Source: JACKHA01 sp041401985
GTDB lineage: Bacteria > Planctomycetota > Phycisphaerae > Phycisphaerales > UBA1924
Length of the DNA stretch: 13,251 nucleotides
Direction of reading: 5' to 3'
Assembly (NCBI GenBank): GCA_041401985.1
Contig: JAWKTE010000034.1
Span: forward strand, 1 to 13,251
Position numbers and translations under genes: made by a program. This document shows, in pieces, positions 1-7,695 of this stretch. Under the pieces are notes generated by a model. The model worked only from the letters and a program-made list of their open reading frames with translations, was not told where the DNA came from and did no database searches. The first letter of the stretch is position 1, and every line of letters begins with the position of its first letter.

Positions 1-1
1 G

Positions 2-130
2 GTGCTGGCCCGGATCGGCGAGCACCGCGACGCGATCGCGAGGCTGGCCCTGGGCGCGCGGCTCGAGGCGATGCGGGACGGGCCCGGCAAGCCGGAGGCG
101 CGATCGCCTTCACAGGACGCAGACGCATGA
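2..130 (+). CDS. C-terminal end of an unidentified protein (partial)
   Basis: An open frame enters from the left edge and ends at TGA 128-130, giving 42 residues beginning VLARIGEHRDAIARLALGAR. The visible part is Arg/Ala/Asp-rich and probably helical, with a polar tail ending QDADA. It lies 75 nt upstream of the terminase gene on the same strand, so it could be another gene of the same phage-derived block, and a small packaging or regulatory protein is possible. There is too little sequence to recognise a family. The frame is supported only by high third-position GC and by its position. Confidence 0.45.
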   Translation: MLARIGEHRDAIARLALGARLEAMRDGPGKPEARSPSQDADA

Positions 131-205
131 CGCGCGGCCGGTCGCGCGACGGATCAGAGTGTTCACCACGGACGGTTCACACGACAACACGAAGGGACTC
201 GCCGC

Positions 206-2092
206 ATGGCGACGAAGACCGAGACGGCCAAGGACCACGAGACCCAGAGCAACGCTGCACTCCCACGAGGCACGAGATCGGCGCGGGCCAAGCCCGCGAA
301 GCGATCGGCGCGGACCAAGCCCGAGACCGAGCGGGACAAGACCGCGACGCGCGGCGCGCCCGGCTCGACGCGTGCCAAGCCGGCGCCGACCGCGAAGCGG
401 CGCACCCGGCCCCCCTCGGCCCCAGGATCCAAAGCACGGGCCGACACGGCCCCGTCTGACCGGGTTAAACCCGCCCCCCGCCGGACCCGGCTGGCCAAGA
501 CCGCGCCGGGCGTGGTCGATGCCGCACGCGCCTCGGTCAGCGCCCTGCGCCGCGACGCGGCCCGCGTGCACCTGCTCACCTTCGCCCGCACCTACCTGCC
601 CGGGCACTTCAAGCTCGAGCCCTGCTCCATGCACACCGAGATCGCCGAGCTGCTCGAGCGCGGCGCCGTCGGCCGCGGCCTGCGGCTGGCGGTGGCCGCC
701 CCACGCGGGCACGCCAAGAGCACGCTGGTGAGCCTGGCCTTTGTGCTGTGGTCGGTCTGCTACGAGCGCGAGCGGTTCATCCAGATCATCTCCGACACCG
801 CCGACCAGGCCGTCGACCTGCTCGGGGCCGTCAAGTCCGAGCTCGAGGCCAACGATCTGCTGCGCGAGGACTTCCCGGCCGCCTGCGAGCTGCCCGGGCG
901 CCCGCCCGGCCCGGAGCGGTGGAAGCGATCCGACATCATCGCCCGCAACCGCGTGCGCGTGCTGGCCCTCGGGGCCGAGCAAAAGGTCCGCGGCCGGCGG
1001 CACGGGGCCGATCGGCCCAGCCTCATCGTGCTCGACGACATCGAGAACGAGGCCCTGGCCCGGTCGCCCGAGCAGCGCGAGGCCCGCTGGCGGTGGCTGA
1101 CCGGCTCGGTGCTCAACGCCGGCTCCTCGACGACCAACATCGTGCTGGTCGGCACGGTGCTTCACCACGACAGCGTCATGGCACGGCTGCTGGACCCCAG
1201 GCGGACCCAGGCCTGGACCACCCGCCGCTACAAGGCCGTGACCGGCTGGGCGGCCCGCAAGGACCTGTGGGACGCCTGGGAGGATGTGCTCACCGGCCGG
1301 GAGGAGTTCCAGGGGGCGACCGGGCCCGAGGCGGCCGGGGCCTACTTCGAGTCGAAGCGGGCCGAGATGCTCGAGGGGGCGGCGGTGCTGTGGCCCGAGC
1401 AGTCCGACTACCAGTCCCTCATGGCCCAGCGGCTGGCCATGGGCCGGGTGGTGTTCGACGCCGAGAAGCAGAACGACCCGTCGGACCCGGAAGATGCGCT
1501 GTTCGTCGAGAGCGACTTCCACTACTGGGACGACGAGTTCCGCGACGCCGACGAGCTGCTCAAGCGGCTCCGATCCGACGGCTCGGTCTTCGGGGCCTGC
1601 GACCCCAGCCTGGGCCGGGCCGGGCGGCACGCCGACGACTCGGCGATCGTCACGCTGCTCAAGCACAGGCCCAGCGGCCGGCTGTACGTGCTCGACGCCG
1701 ACATCCGCCGCCGCACCCCGGACCAGATCCTCGACACGATCATGCAGTACGACCGGATCCGCCGCTTCACGAGCTTCGGGATCGAGAAGGTCCAGTTCCA
1801 GGAGTTCCTCAAGATGGAGCTCGAGCGACGCAGCAACCAGATGGGCCGGCACATGAGCGTGCGGGGCATCGAGCAGTCCACCGACAAGCGGGGCCGGATC
1901 CAGAGCCTCCAGCCGATGCTCACCAGCGGGACGATCCTGCTGTCCCGCAGGCACGCCACGCTGATCGAGCAGCTGCGCCGCTTCCCGCACGCGGCCCACG
2001 ACGACGGGCCGGACGCGCTGGAGATGGCGGTCCGCTCGAGCAAGTACGGCGAGGGGTACTGGGTGGAACTGGCTCCGGGATGCGTCATCTAG
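206..2092 (+). CDS. terL: Phage terminase large subunit (TerL-like ATPase/nuclease)
   Basis: A 628-residue protein of the TerL type, the motor that pumps DNA into phage capsids and cuts it. The N-terminal ~115 residues are a Lys/Arg/Ala/Pro-rich low-complexity extension. The ATPase follows: Walker A APRGHAKST (165-173), Walker B LIVLDDIE (273-280) and a likely coupling motif VGT (~315). The C-terminal RNase H-like nuclease shows the expected acidic residues in ACDPS (Asp466), FGIEKV (Glu527) and HDDGPDALEMA (Asp599-603). ATG 206 is chosen because GAAGGG lies 9 nt upstream. Length is a little above the usual 450-600 because of the basic tail. DUF2924 and recombinase genes follow on the same strand, but no structural phage genes are visible, so this may be a remnant or a domesticated packaging module. 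Confidence 0.85.
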   Translation: MATKTETAKDHETQSNAALPRGTRSARAKPAKRSARTKPETERDKTATRGAPGSTRAKPAPTAKRRTRPPSAPGSKARADTAPSDRVKPAPRRTRLAKTAPGVVDAARASVSALRRDAARVHLLTFARTYLPGHFKLEPCSMHTEIAELLERGAVGRGLRLAVAAPRGHAKSTLVSLAFVLWSVCYERERFIQIISDTADQAVDLLGAVKSELEANDLLREDFPAACELPGRPPGPERWKRSDIIARNRVRVLALGAEQKVRGRRHGADRPSLIVLDDIENEALARSPEQREARWRWLTGSVLNAGSSTTNIVLVGTVLHHDSVMARLLDPRRTQAWTTRRYKAVTGWAARKDLWDAWEDVLTGREEFQGATGPEAAGAYFESKRAEMLEGAAVLWPEQSDYQSLMAQRLAMGRVVFDAEKQNDPSDPEDALFVESDFHYWDDEFRDADELLKRLRSDGSVFGACDPSLGRAGRHADDSAIVTLLKHRPSGRLYVLDADIRRRTPDQILDTIMQYDRIRRFTSFGIEKVQFQEFLKMELERRSNQMGRHMSVRGIEQSTDKRGRIQSLQPMLTSGTILLSRRHATLIEQLRRFPHAAHDDGPDALEMAVRSSKYGEGYWVELAPGCVI

Positions 2093-2248
2093 CCTCGTGA
2101 GGCCGTTCCACGCGGGCTTGCGCGCGTTCGGCCGCATCGATCCTGTGGCGACCACGCCCTTGAACCATCGGCGATGCCCGCCCTTGAGTCACCCCGGCGG
2201 CGGGAGGCCCGATCACGCCGATCGGACCCCGCCGCCGGGGAGACGGCC

Positions 2249-2935
2249 ATGCCACGCAAGTCGGCAACACGAGTGTCGAACGCTGGGCCGGCGGGCGACG
2301 CGGGCCGCACGCGCGCGGTGCCCGACGACCTCCGCGAGCTGTTTGCCATGCCCATCGACGAGTTGCGGGCCGTGTGGCGCGGCCTGCCGCGGCGTCCCCG
2401 CGACCCCGCCGACCCACCTCGGCCGCGGCGCGTGCTGGCGATGGAGATCGCCTGGCGCGTCCAGGAGCGTGAGCACGGCGGGCTGGACGCCCTCACCAAG
2501 CGGCTGCTGGCCAGGGCCATCCGCGACCTGGACCGCTCACCGAAGCCGGCCCGGGGCGATCGCGCAACCGGCCCGGAACACGGCCACAACGGGCCCGTAA
2601 CGGCCCGTCGCGCGGCGGTTGATGGCGGGCCCGATGATCCGGCGCGCGGCGCTGGTGTCACCGCCGACGCCCCCAGGCCCGCCCGCAAACCCCGCAGCGC
2701 CGTCCGCCTGCGGCCCAGCGAGTTGCCGCCCTCGGCCCGGCTCGTCCGCGAGTGGCCGGCCGGGTCCGGCGTCCACCACGAGGTCCGCGTGCTCGACGGC
2801 GGCCGGGCCTACGAGCACCGCGGCACCACCTACGCCAGCCTCAGCCAGGTCGCCAAGGCCATCACCGGCGCGCACTGGTCCGGGCCGCGGTTCTTCGGGC
2901 TGACCGTGCGCCAGCGGAAGGAGGCCGCGCCGTGA
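2249..2935 (+). CDS. DUF2924 family protein
   Basis: A 228-residue protein whose C-terminal third (about 150-222) fits DUF2924: RLRPSELPPSARLVREW, then a basic/aromatic stretch HRGTTYASLSQVAKAITG, then HWSGPRFFGL. These small proteins commonly precede serine recombinases in phages and integrative elements; their molecular role is not known to me. The N-terminal half holds a helical LRELFAMPIDELRAVWRGLP segment, and a Pro/Arg/Gly-rich linker lies between. ATG 2249 is preferred because GGGGAGA ends 5 nt before it; the in-frame ATG at 2174 has no such site and would add a low-complexity leader. The stop codon overlaps the GTG start of the recombinase (GTGA), so the two are probably translationally coupled. 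Confidence 0.8.
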   Translation: MPRKSATRVSNAGPAGDAGRTRAVPDDLRELFAMPIDELRAVWRGLPRRPRDPADPPRPRRVLAMEIAWRVQEREHGGLDALTKRLLARAIRDLDRSPKPARGDRATGPEHGHNGPVTARRAAVDGGPDDPARGAGVTADAPRPARKPRSAVRLRPSELPPSARLVREWPAGSGVHHEVRVLDGGRAYEHRGTTYASLSQVAKAITGAHWSGPRFFGLTVRQRKEAAP

Positions 2936-4800
2936 CACGCCGACGCCCACAACCATCCGGGCCGAGCGCCGGGGCGCGCACCGTCCGCTGCGCCATCTAC
3001 ACCCGCAAGTCCAGCGAGGAGGGCCTCGACCAGGCCTTCAACTCCCTCGACGCCCAGCGCGAGGCCGGGCTCGACTACGCCCGCAGCCAGAAGCACGACG
3101 GCTGGGCGTGCCTGCCCGAGCGCTACGACGACGGGGGCTACTCGGGCGGCTCGACCGACCGGCCCGCGCTGCAGCGCCTGCTGGCCGACATCCGGGCCGG
3201 GCGGATCGACGTCGTGCTGGTCTACAAGGTCGACCGCCTGTCGAGGTCGCTGGCCGACTTCGCCCGGCTCATGCAGGTCTTCGACCAGCACCGGGTCAGC
3301 TTCGTCTCGGTCACCCCGCAGTTCAACACCACGACCTCGATGGGCCGGCTCACCCTCAACATGCTGCTGAGCTTCGCCCAGTTCGAGCGCGAGGTCGCCG
3401 GCGAGCGCATCCGAGACAAGATCGCCGCCACCAAGCGCCGCGGCGTCTGGGTGTGCGGGCGTCCGCCCCTGGGCTACGCCATCGACCGGTCCGGCCCCGA
3501 ACGGGCCCTGCGCATCGTGGACGCCGAGGCCGATCTCGTGCGCAGCATCTACGCGGGCTACCTCGAGCTCGGCTCGCTGGTTGGGCTGGCCACGCGGCTG
3601 GCGGCCCAGGGCCACCTGACTCGCCGGGTCGAGGGCCGCGGCGGCCCGGTCAGGGGCGGCCGGCGGTTCACCACCGGCGACCTGCACCGCATCCTCACCA
3701 ACCCGCTGTACGTCGGCCGGATCACCCACCGCCGCAGGGCCGACGGCGTGGTCGAGGTCCACCCCGGCGTCCACGAGCCGATCGTCGACCAGGCGACCTG
3801 GGACGCGGTGCGGGCCCGCATGGACCGGCCGACGCCCAGGACGCCCGGCGCGTGGACCCACACGCACCTGCTCAAGGGCAAGATCCGCACCGCCCACGGC
3901 GCGGCCATGAGCCCCGGCTCGACGCACCGGCCCAGGTCCAAGCGTGCGGGGGCGCAGGCCGAAACGCGGCCCGTGCGGTACTACGTCAGCCAGCAGGCCA
4001 TCCGCCACGGCTTTGCCGCCTGCCCCATCAAGAACCTCAACGCCCGGCACATCGACGACCTGGTCCGGGCCCTGGTGCTCGACCACGCCCGGCGGGCCCA
4101 CGGGCTCGACCTGGCGGCCCTGGGCCCCTCCGCCCGCGACCACCACGTGCGGGCGCTGGTCGAGGCCGTCGAGGTCGATGTGGACCGGCTCGTGCTGGTG
4201 CTCGACGAATCCGCGGTGCACGACGCGGTCGATGCCGTGCGCGAGGCCCGCCGCGCCTCCGGCAACAGGACCGCGTCGGCGCCGAAGCAACACGACGACA
4301 CCCTGCCGACGTGCCCCTTCCAGCCGAGGGTCCAGTCGATCGACACGCCGGGCGGCCCGCACACCAAGCTCGTGCTCGACGTCCAGATCAAGCGGCTCGA
4401 CGGCCGGCGGGTGCTGCTGGCCCCCGACGGACGCGATCTGCTGTCGACCGTTACGCCGCAGGGCGAGCAGGTGCCCAGGCCCCACCTGGTGCGGGCCCTG
4501 GCCCAGGCCCACCGCTGGCGCGAGCGGCTCGTGCGGCTCGGCCACAGCGTCGAGGACATCGCCCGCGACGAGGCGATCACCGCCGCGCGCGTCAGCCACA
4601 TCGTGCCGCTGGCGTACCTGCCGCCCGAGACCACGCGGGCGGTGCTCACCGGGACGCTGCCGGAATCAGTGACATTGGCACAATTGACCGACAGGCTACC
4701 AGCGACGACGGTCAATGATCGCTCGATACTCAAAGCGGACCGAAAGCAAAGACACTGGGGCGGCGGCGACCCGTTCGACCTCTTCGATAAACCGGAGTGA
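2932..4800 (+). CDS. Large serine recombinase (site-specific integrase family), altered C-terminus
   Basis: A 622-residue large serine recombinase, which would integrate or excise a mobile element through a Ser-DNA linkage. The catalytic motif YTRKS gives Ser27; YKVDRLSRS (98-106) and the FERE...RIRDK helix are typical. The recombinase domain follows (~185-290, including GDLHRILTNPLYVGRI). The segment that is usually a zinc ribbon reads LLKGKIRTAHGAAMSPGS and lacks the CxxC cysteines, as I recall for other DUF2924-linked recombinases. GTG 2932 is chosen because AGGAGG ends 8-9 nt upstream and the start overlaps the previous stop. From about 4665 the GC content falls, and the last ~35 residues lie in a different kind of DNA, overlapping the opposite-strand gene by 105 bp. 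The native tail is probably lost, so activity is uncertain. Confidence 0.88.
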   Translation: MTRRRPQPSGPSAGARTVRCAIYTRKSSEEGLDQAFNSLDAQREAGLDYARSQKHDGWACLPERYDDGGYSGGSTDRPALQRLLADIRAGRIDVVLVYKVDRLSRSLADFARLMQVFDQHRVSFVSVTPQFNTTTSMGRLTLNMLLSFAQFEREVAGERIRDKIAATKRRGVWVCGRPPLGYAIDRSGPERALRIVDAEADLVRSIYAGYLELGSLVGLATRLAAQGHLTRRVEGRGGPVRGGRRFTTGDLHRILTNPLYVGRITHRRRADGVVEVHPGVHEPIVDQATWDAVRARMDRPTPRTPGAWTHTHLLKGKIRTAHGAAMSPGSTHRPRSKRAGAQAETRPVRYYVSQQAIRHGFAACPIKNLNARHIDDLVRALVLDHARRAHGLDLAALGPSARDHHVRALVEAVEVDVDRLVLVLDESAVHDAVDAVREARRASGNRTASAPKQHDDTLPTCPFQPRVQSIDTPGGPHTKLVLDVQIKRLDGRRVLLAPDGRDLLSTVTPQGEQVPRPHLVRALAQAHRWRERLVRLGHSVEDIARDEAITAARVSHIVPLAYLPPETTRAVLTGTLPESVTLAQLTDRLPATTVNDRSILKADRKQRHWGGGDPFDLFDKPE

Positions 4801-6315
4801 TTCTTCCTGGAGCTGCTCAACGCGACTAGCCGTCCGGTTCTGGACCGACAAGTAGTCCACGAATGTCAGCGCAATGTCCGTTGGAGCGTTCAACGAAGCC
4901 GAACTCCGCAACAACGCCCAGTCGAATTCGCCCACACGCCGACGCCGATGTGTCGTCGATGTACGTTCTACACGCTGCAGTTCGTCGAGCGGAAGTCCTG
5001 ATCGGTGCGCGACGGTCTCCCAACTGATCTCGCGTGACATGGGACCCGACGTACCGTCCTCGGGATCCTGGACTCGAATCGGATATGTTCGGCAAACCAT
5101 GAGCACTTTTCTCACGCGACTGGGCGAAATCCCGGCTTCAGCAAGGCAACCTGCCACGGTCGTGTCACGTGACGTGACATATGGATAGCGGCCGTGGTAC
5201 AGGCTGAGACCAGTGCCCTGTGTTCCTTCGAGCATCACCGGCTCGCCGCCCGCGAACGCTCGGTCCAGAGCGTCTGCTACGGGCCGAACGAACGGCCGCA
5301 GTGCTTCCGTGTTCTCCGCAAGCGTTACATCGAATCTCCTGCGGTGCCGATCGAGAATGCGACGAGCGGTGGCAGCTCCGACTCCCTGTCCCGTCGAACC
5401 CATGGCCGCTTTCAAGTGAGACTCGGACTCAACGTCCTCGTCGGAGATCACCATGACCTGCGGGTCGATCGACAAACGACTGGCTTCCACTTGGCACTCG
5501 CCGATCTCCCGCAGGAGCGTGGGCAGCCGAACAACGGCTCCGGCGCCGATTGCCAATCTCGCGTTGGGATTCCTGCGTGTTCCGCTCGGCAAGTGATGGA
5601 ACGTGTACGGCTTTGGATCCTCCCACACGGTATGGCCGGCGTTCGGGCCACCCACGCGGACCAAAAGCTCGTATTCTTCGGCGAGGTAGGCGGCGATCTG
5701 GCCCTTTCCCTCGCTTCCGTATTGACCACCCACGATCACGTCAACCGTCCGAGAGTACGTCCGACCGAACACCCCGATGTGGCTCGCTGCGCGGAGCAGA
5801 ACATCCTCGACCGTGCATCGCTCGGATGAGATAACAACATCCGCCAGATCGGCGAGAGAGGCCACCTGACGTTCCGTAGCATTCTCCATTACAGCGGAGT
5901 AGTCGGGCAGTTCCTTCATGTTCGAATCGGTCCGCGTGCGATACCTCGCTTCCAAGACCTCTGTTGGAGCTTCGAGGTGGATGTGGATCACGCCCATGCC
6001 ATATCCCCGCCGAATCGCATTAATTTGGTCAGGAATGCGCGCCGCATCTAGGACGACAATACGATTGCCGTCGTCCTGAAGCTCGTTCAACCGCGCTTGA
6101 AGCGCTCTCACAACCCAAGCTCCGTTCGTTTGCTGGTCAAGCTGCTCTCCTGCAGCTTGCATCGCGCCTCGCTCAGCCGGCACGCCTCGCTGGAGCGCTG
6201 CGATACACTCCCGCGTCTTGATGTGGAGGGCATCAAAGCGTGCCGCGAGATTCGCGGCTAGAGTCGTCTTTCCTGCGCAGACCTGGCCCGATAGGAGCAC
6301 GATGCGGTGCCGCAA
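4696..6315 (-). CDS. P-loop nucleotide kinase fused to adenylosuccinate-synthetase-like (PurZ-like) enzyme
   Basis: A 539-residue two-domain protein. Residues ~1-180 form a P-loop kinase: Walker A GQVCAGKT (10-17), a VVLDAARIPDQ strand (~87-97) and HIHLEAPTEVLEARYRTR (~111-128), like small nucleotide kinases. Residues ~190-539 match adenylosuccinate synthetase: GGQYGSEGKG (196-205), GGPNAGHTV (222-230), GSTGQGVGAAT (306-316), LEGTQGTGLS (362-371), YPYVTSRDTT and TTHRRRR (454-460). PurA normally has GDEGKGK with a catalytic Asp; here that position is Ser201. I recall this change from PurZ, which joins Asp to dGMP on the way to 2-aminoadenine. The C-terminus (IIDRRRW) looks complete. TTG 6315 is the likely start: GGAGGG lies 8 nt upstream and an in-frame TGA (the stop of the preceding gene, 6331-6333) blocks extension. 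It follows the macro-domain gene by 15 nt. Substrate is not proven; ordinary IMP-dependent activity is the alternative. Confidence 0.85.
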   Translation of the reverse strand: MRHRIVLLSGQVCAGKTTLAANLAARFDALHIKTRECIAALQRGVPAERGAMQAAGEQLDQQTNGAWVVRALQARLNELQDDGNRIVVLDAARIPDQINAIRRGYGMGVIHIHLEAPTEVLEARYRTRTDSNMKELPDYSAVMENATERQVASLADLADVVISSERCTVEDVLLRAASHIGVFGRTYSRTVDVIVGGQYGSEGKGQIAAYLAEEYELLVRVGGPNAGHTVWEDPKPYTFHHLPSGTRRNPNARLAIGAGAVVRLPTLLREIGECQVEASRLSIDPQVMVISDEDVESESHLKAAMGSTGQGVGAATARRILDRHRRRFDVTLAENTEALRPFVRPVADALDRAFAGGEPVMLEGTQGTGLSLYHGRYPYVTSRDTTVAGCLAEAGISPSRVRKVLMVCRTYPIRVQDPEDGTSGPMSREISWETVAHRSGLPLDELQRVERTSTTHRRRRVGEFDWALLRSSASLNAPTDIALTFVDYLSVQNRTASRVEQLQEESLRFIEEVERVAAAPVSLLSVRFEYRAIIDRRRW

Positions 6316-6330
6316 ATCCCAGTCCCTCCA

Positions 6331-7644
6331 TCATGGAAGGTCGTACACAATGACCTGCACTCCCTTCCGGGCGAGCTGGTTGTCGATGACCTCAGACACG
6401 ATCTCCCAATTGCCCCCTGCTTGACCACACCCGATTCGAGGCATCTGCACATAGGCGCCCGCTGAAACCGCCGCGTCCCAAACTCTTCCGAGGCACTTCT
6501 CAAGTGCGGGATAGCTGACTCGTGGAAGCTTCGATGGGCCGAATCCTCGCTGCGCGACCATACTCGCGATCTGCAAGTGCAGAGGGTCTCCGAAGAAATG
6601 TGTCTGTCCCAAGGAGTGATTCTGTCCAGATGCGCACCATCGTCGGAAGTCGATCTGCGCTTCGGAGTATCGTCGGGCCAACTGTCGCGCGAATCCAGCT
6701 CCCCACGTCCCAGAGGTGTCGTTTACCACGTGGGCGATGATCGTTGGCGATGACCCACGTGGCTCTGCAGCATCGCCACGCAAGTACGTTATGGTGGACG
6801 AAGTGGTAACGCGGCTGTCTCCAGAAACCAACGCCAGCACCCGCGGGAATGTGGTGCCGGGATACGGAGGCACTCCCACGCATTCGGTGTGCAGGCTACC
6901 CAGCTTGGGCCAAGGCTCGGTTCCCTTGGCGGTGTAACCTATTGCCGTGCACTCCGTCACGAGGCCGCCGTCGCTCGAGTACGATCCGCTGGGAATCTCT
7001 TCCGTCCACGTCGAAGATGGAACGGCGTAGTCGATTCTGTAGCGATCGGCGTATGCTCCAGATTCCTGACGAGACAACGCGATCAGGGCGCAAGACTGAG
7101 GCGTGAGGCGAATGTATCTCAGGAGCAAGGCCTCTGTGGAGACATCAAACTCTCGTCGTAGATCCATCAACTCATCGATGTTTAGCGTCCGCTTTCCAAG
7201 ATCAGGAAGCGTACCCAGTGGCATCAGAATCTCCGCTGCGGCGAGGTTGCATAGCATCTCGAGCTGCCACTCATCGCCCACTTGCTCGTCCCGATCCGAG
7301 CGGTTTCGAACTGCTTCGGCGCAATCCGGGAATAGCGAGTGGGCGATCTCGTGGGCGATCGAGTACCGCACTCGACCTCTTGACCGATTGGGATTAAACT
7401 CGATCGAGAGCCCCAGGTCCGGCTTCGGAACAATCCTCGCATCACGGATATCGGCACAAGGGATGACATCGAGATTGAGCCACTTCGCGAGTTCAGAGGG
7501 ATCGAAAGGCGGGCCTGGCCACCCCTCGTCCATTGCCCTGAGTGTGAGGTCACGGGCGCGATCGACGATGGCCTGCACGGGGTCGCGGTTGCCCGCGAAT
7601 CGCCGAACCGACGGATTGGTCCACCGAACGTCCCCGCGACTCAT
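6331..7644 (-). CDS. ImmA/IrrE-type metallopeptidase fused to macro domain
   Basis: A 437-residue fusion. Residues ~20-200 resemble the ImmA/IrrE family, phage and toxin-antitoxin regulators that cleave repressors: FDPSELAKWLNLDV, then YSIAHEIAHSLF with the zinc motif HEIAH (98-102) and a likely third ligand Glu138 in AAAEILMP. Residues ~284-437 resemble a macro domain of the TARG1/DarG/Poa1 kind, which bind or remove ADP-ribose: TITYLRGD, AHVVNDTSGTWGAGFARQL, and the substrate loop MPRIGCGQAGGNWEIV (401-416). In TARG1 the matching loop carries a catalytic Asp, which is not evident here, so it may bind rather than hydrolyse or may use another residue. ATG 7644 has AGGGAGA 4 nt upstream. It is the first gene of an operon with the kinase-PurZ-like gene and is divergent from the putative ADP-ribosyltransferase, which suits an antitoxin and/or regulator role. 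That role is inference. Confidence 0.85.
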   Translation of the reverse strand: MSRGDVRWTNPSVRRFAGNRDPVQAIVDRARDLTLRAMDEGWPGPPFDPSELAKWLNLDVIPCADIRDARIVPKPDLGLSIEFNPNRSRGRVRYSIAHEIAHSLFPDCAEAVRNRSDRDEQVGDEWQLEMLCNLAAAEILMPLGTLPDLGKRTLNIDELMDLRREFDVSTEALLLRYIRLTPQSCALIALSRQESGAYADRYRIDYAVPSSTWTEEIPSGSYSSDGGLVTECTAIGYTAKGTEPWPKLGSLHTECVGVPPYPGTTFPRVLALVSGDSRVTTSSTITYLRGDAAEPRGSSPTIIAHVVNDTSGTWGAGFARQLARRYSEAQIDFRRWCASGQNHSLGQTHFFGDPLHLQIASMVAQRGFGPSKLPRVSYPALEKCLGRVWDAAVSAGAYVQMPRIGCGQAGGNWEIVSEVIDNQLARKGVQVIVYDLP

Positions 7645-7653
7645 GCCATCTCC

Positions 7654-7667
7654 CTATAGGTCCATAG
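7654..7667. promoter_or_regulatory. Imperfect inverted repeat in the 51-bp divergent intergenic region
   Basis: The spacer between the divergent ADP-ribosyltransferase-like gene and the IrrE-macro gene holds CTATAGGTCCATAG, where outer CTAT pairs with ATAG. It lies just upstream of the minus-strand ribosome-binding site. A further GACTC/GAGTC pair (7638-7642 and 7667-7671) surrounds it. This is a plausible operator through which a protein of the system controls both genes. No clear -35/-10 pair can be assigned on either strand. Confidence 0.3.
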
Positions 7668-7695
7668 AGTCTACCAACACGGAGCGGTTGCCGCG

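Noticed and set aside
110..2155. A 681-codon open frame on the minus strand opposite the terminase gene
   Set aside because: Its product is a Gly/Leu/Val/Pro-rich composition artefact of very GC-rich DNA, with no domain. The + strand frame has clear TerL motifs.
2830..4599. A long minus-strand frame opposite the recombinase
   Set aside because: Low-complexity product rich in Gly, Val, Asp and Leu, mirrored from the recombinase gene; no motif and no ribosome-binding site of note.
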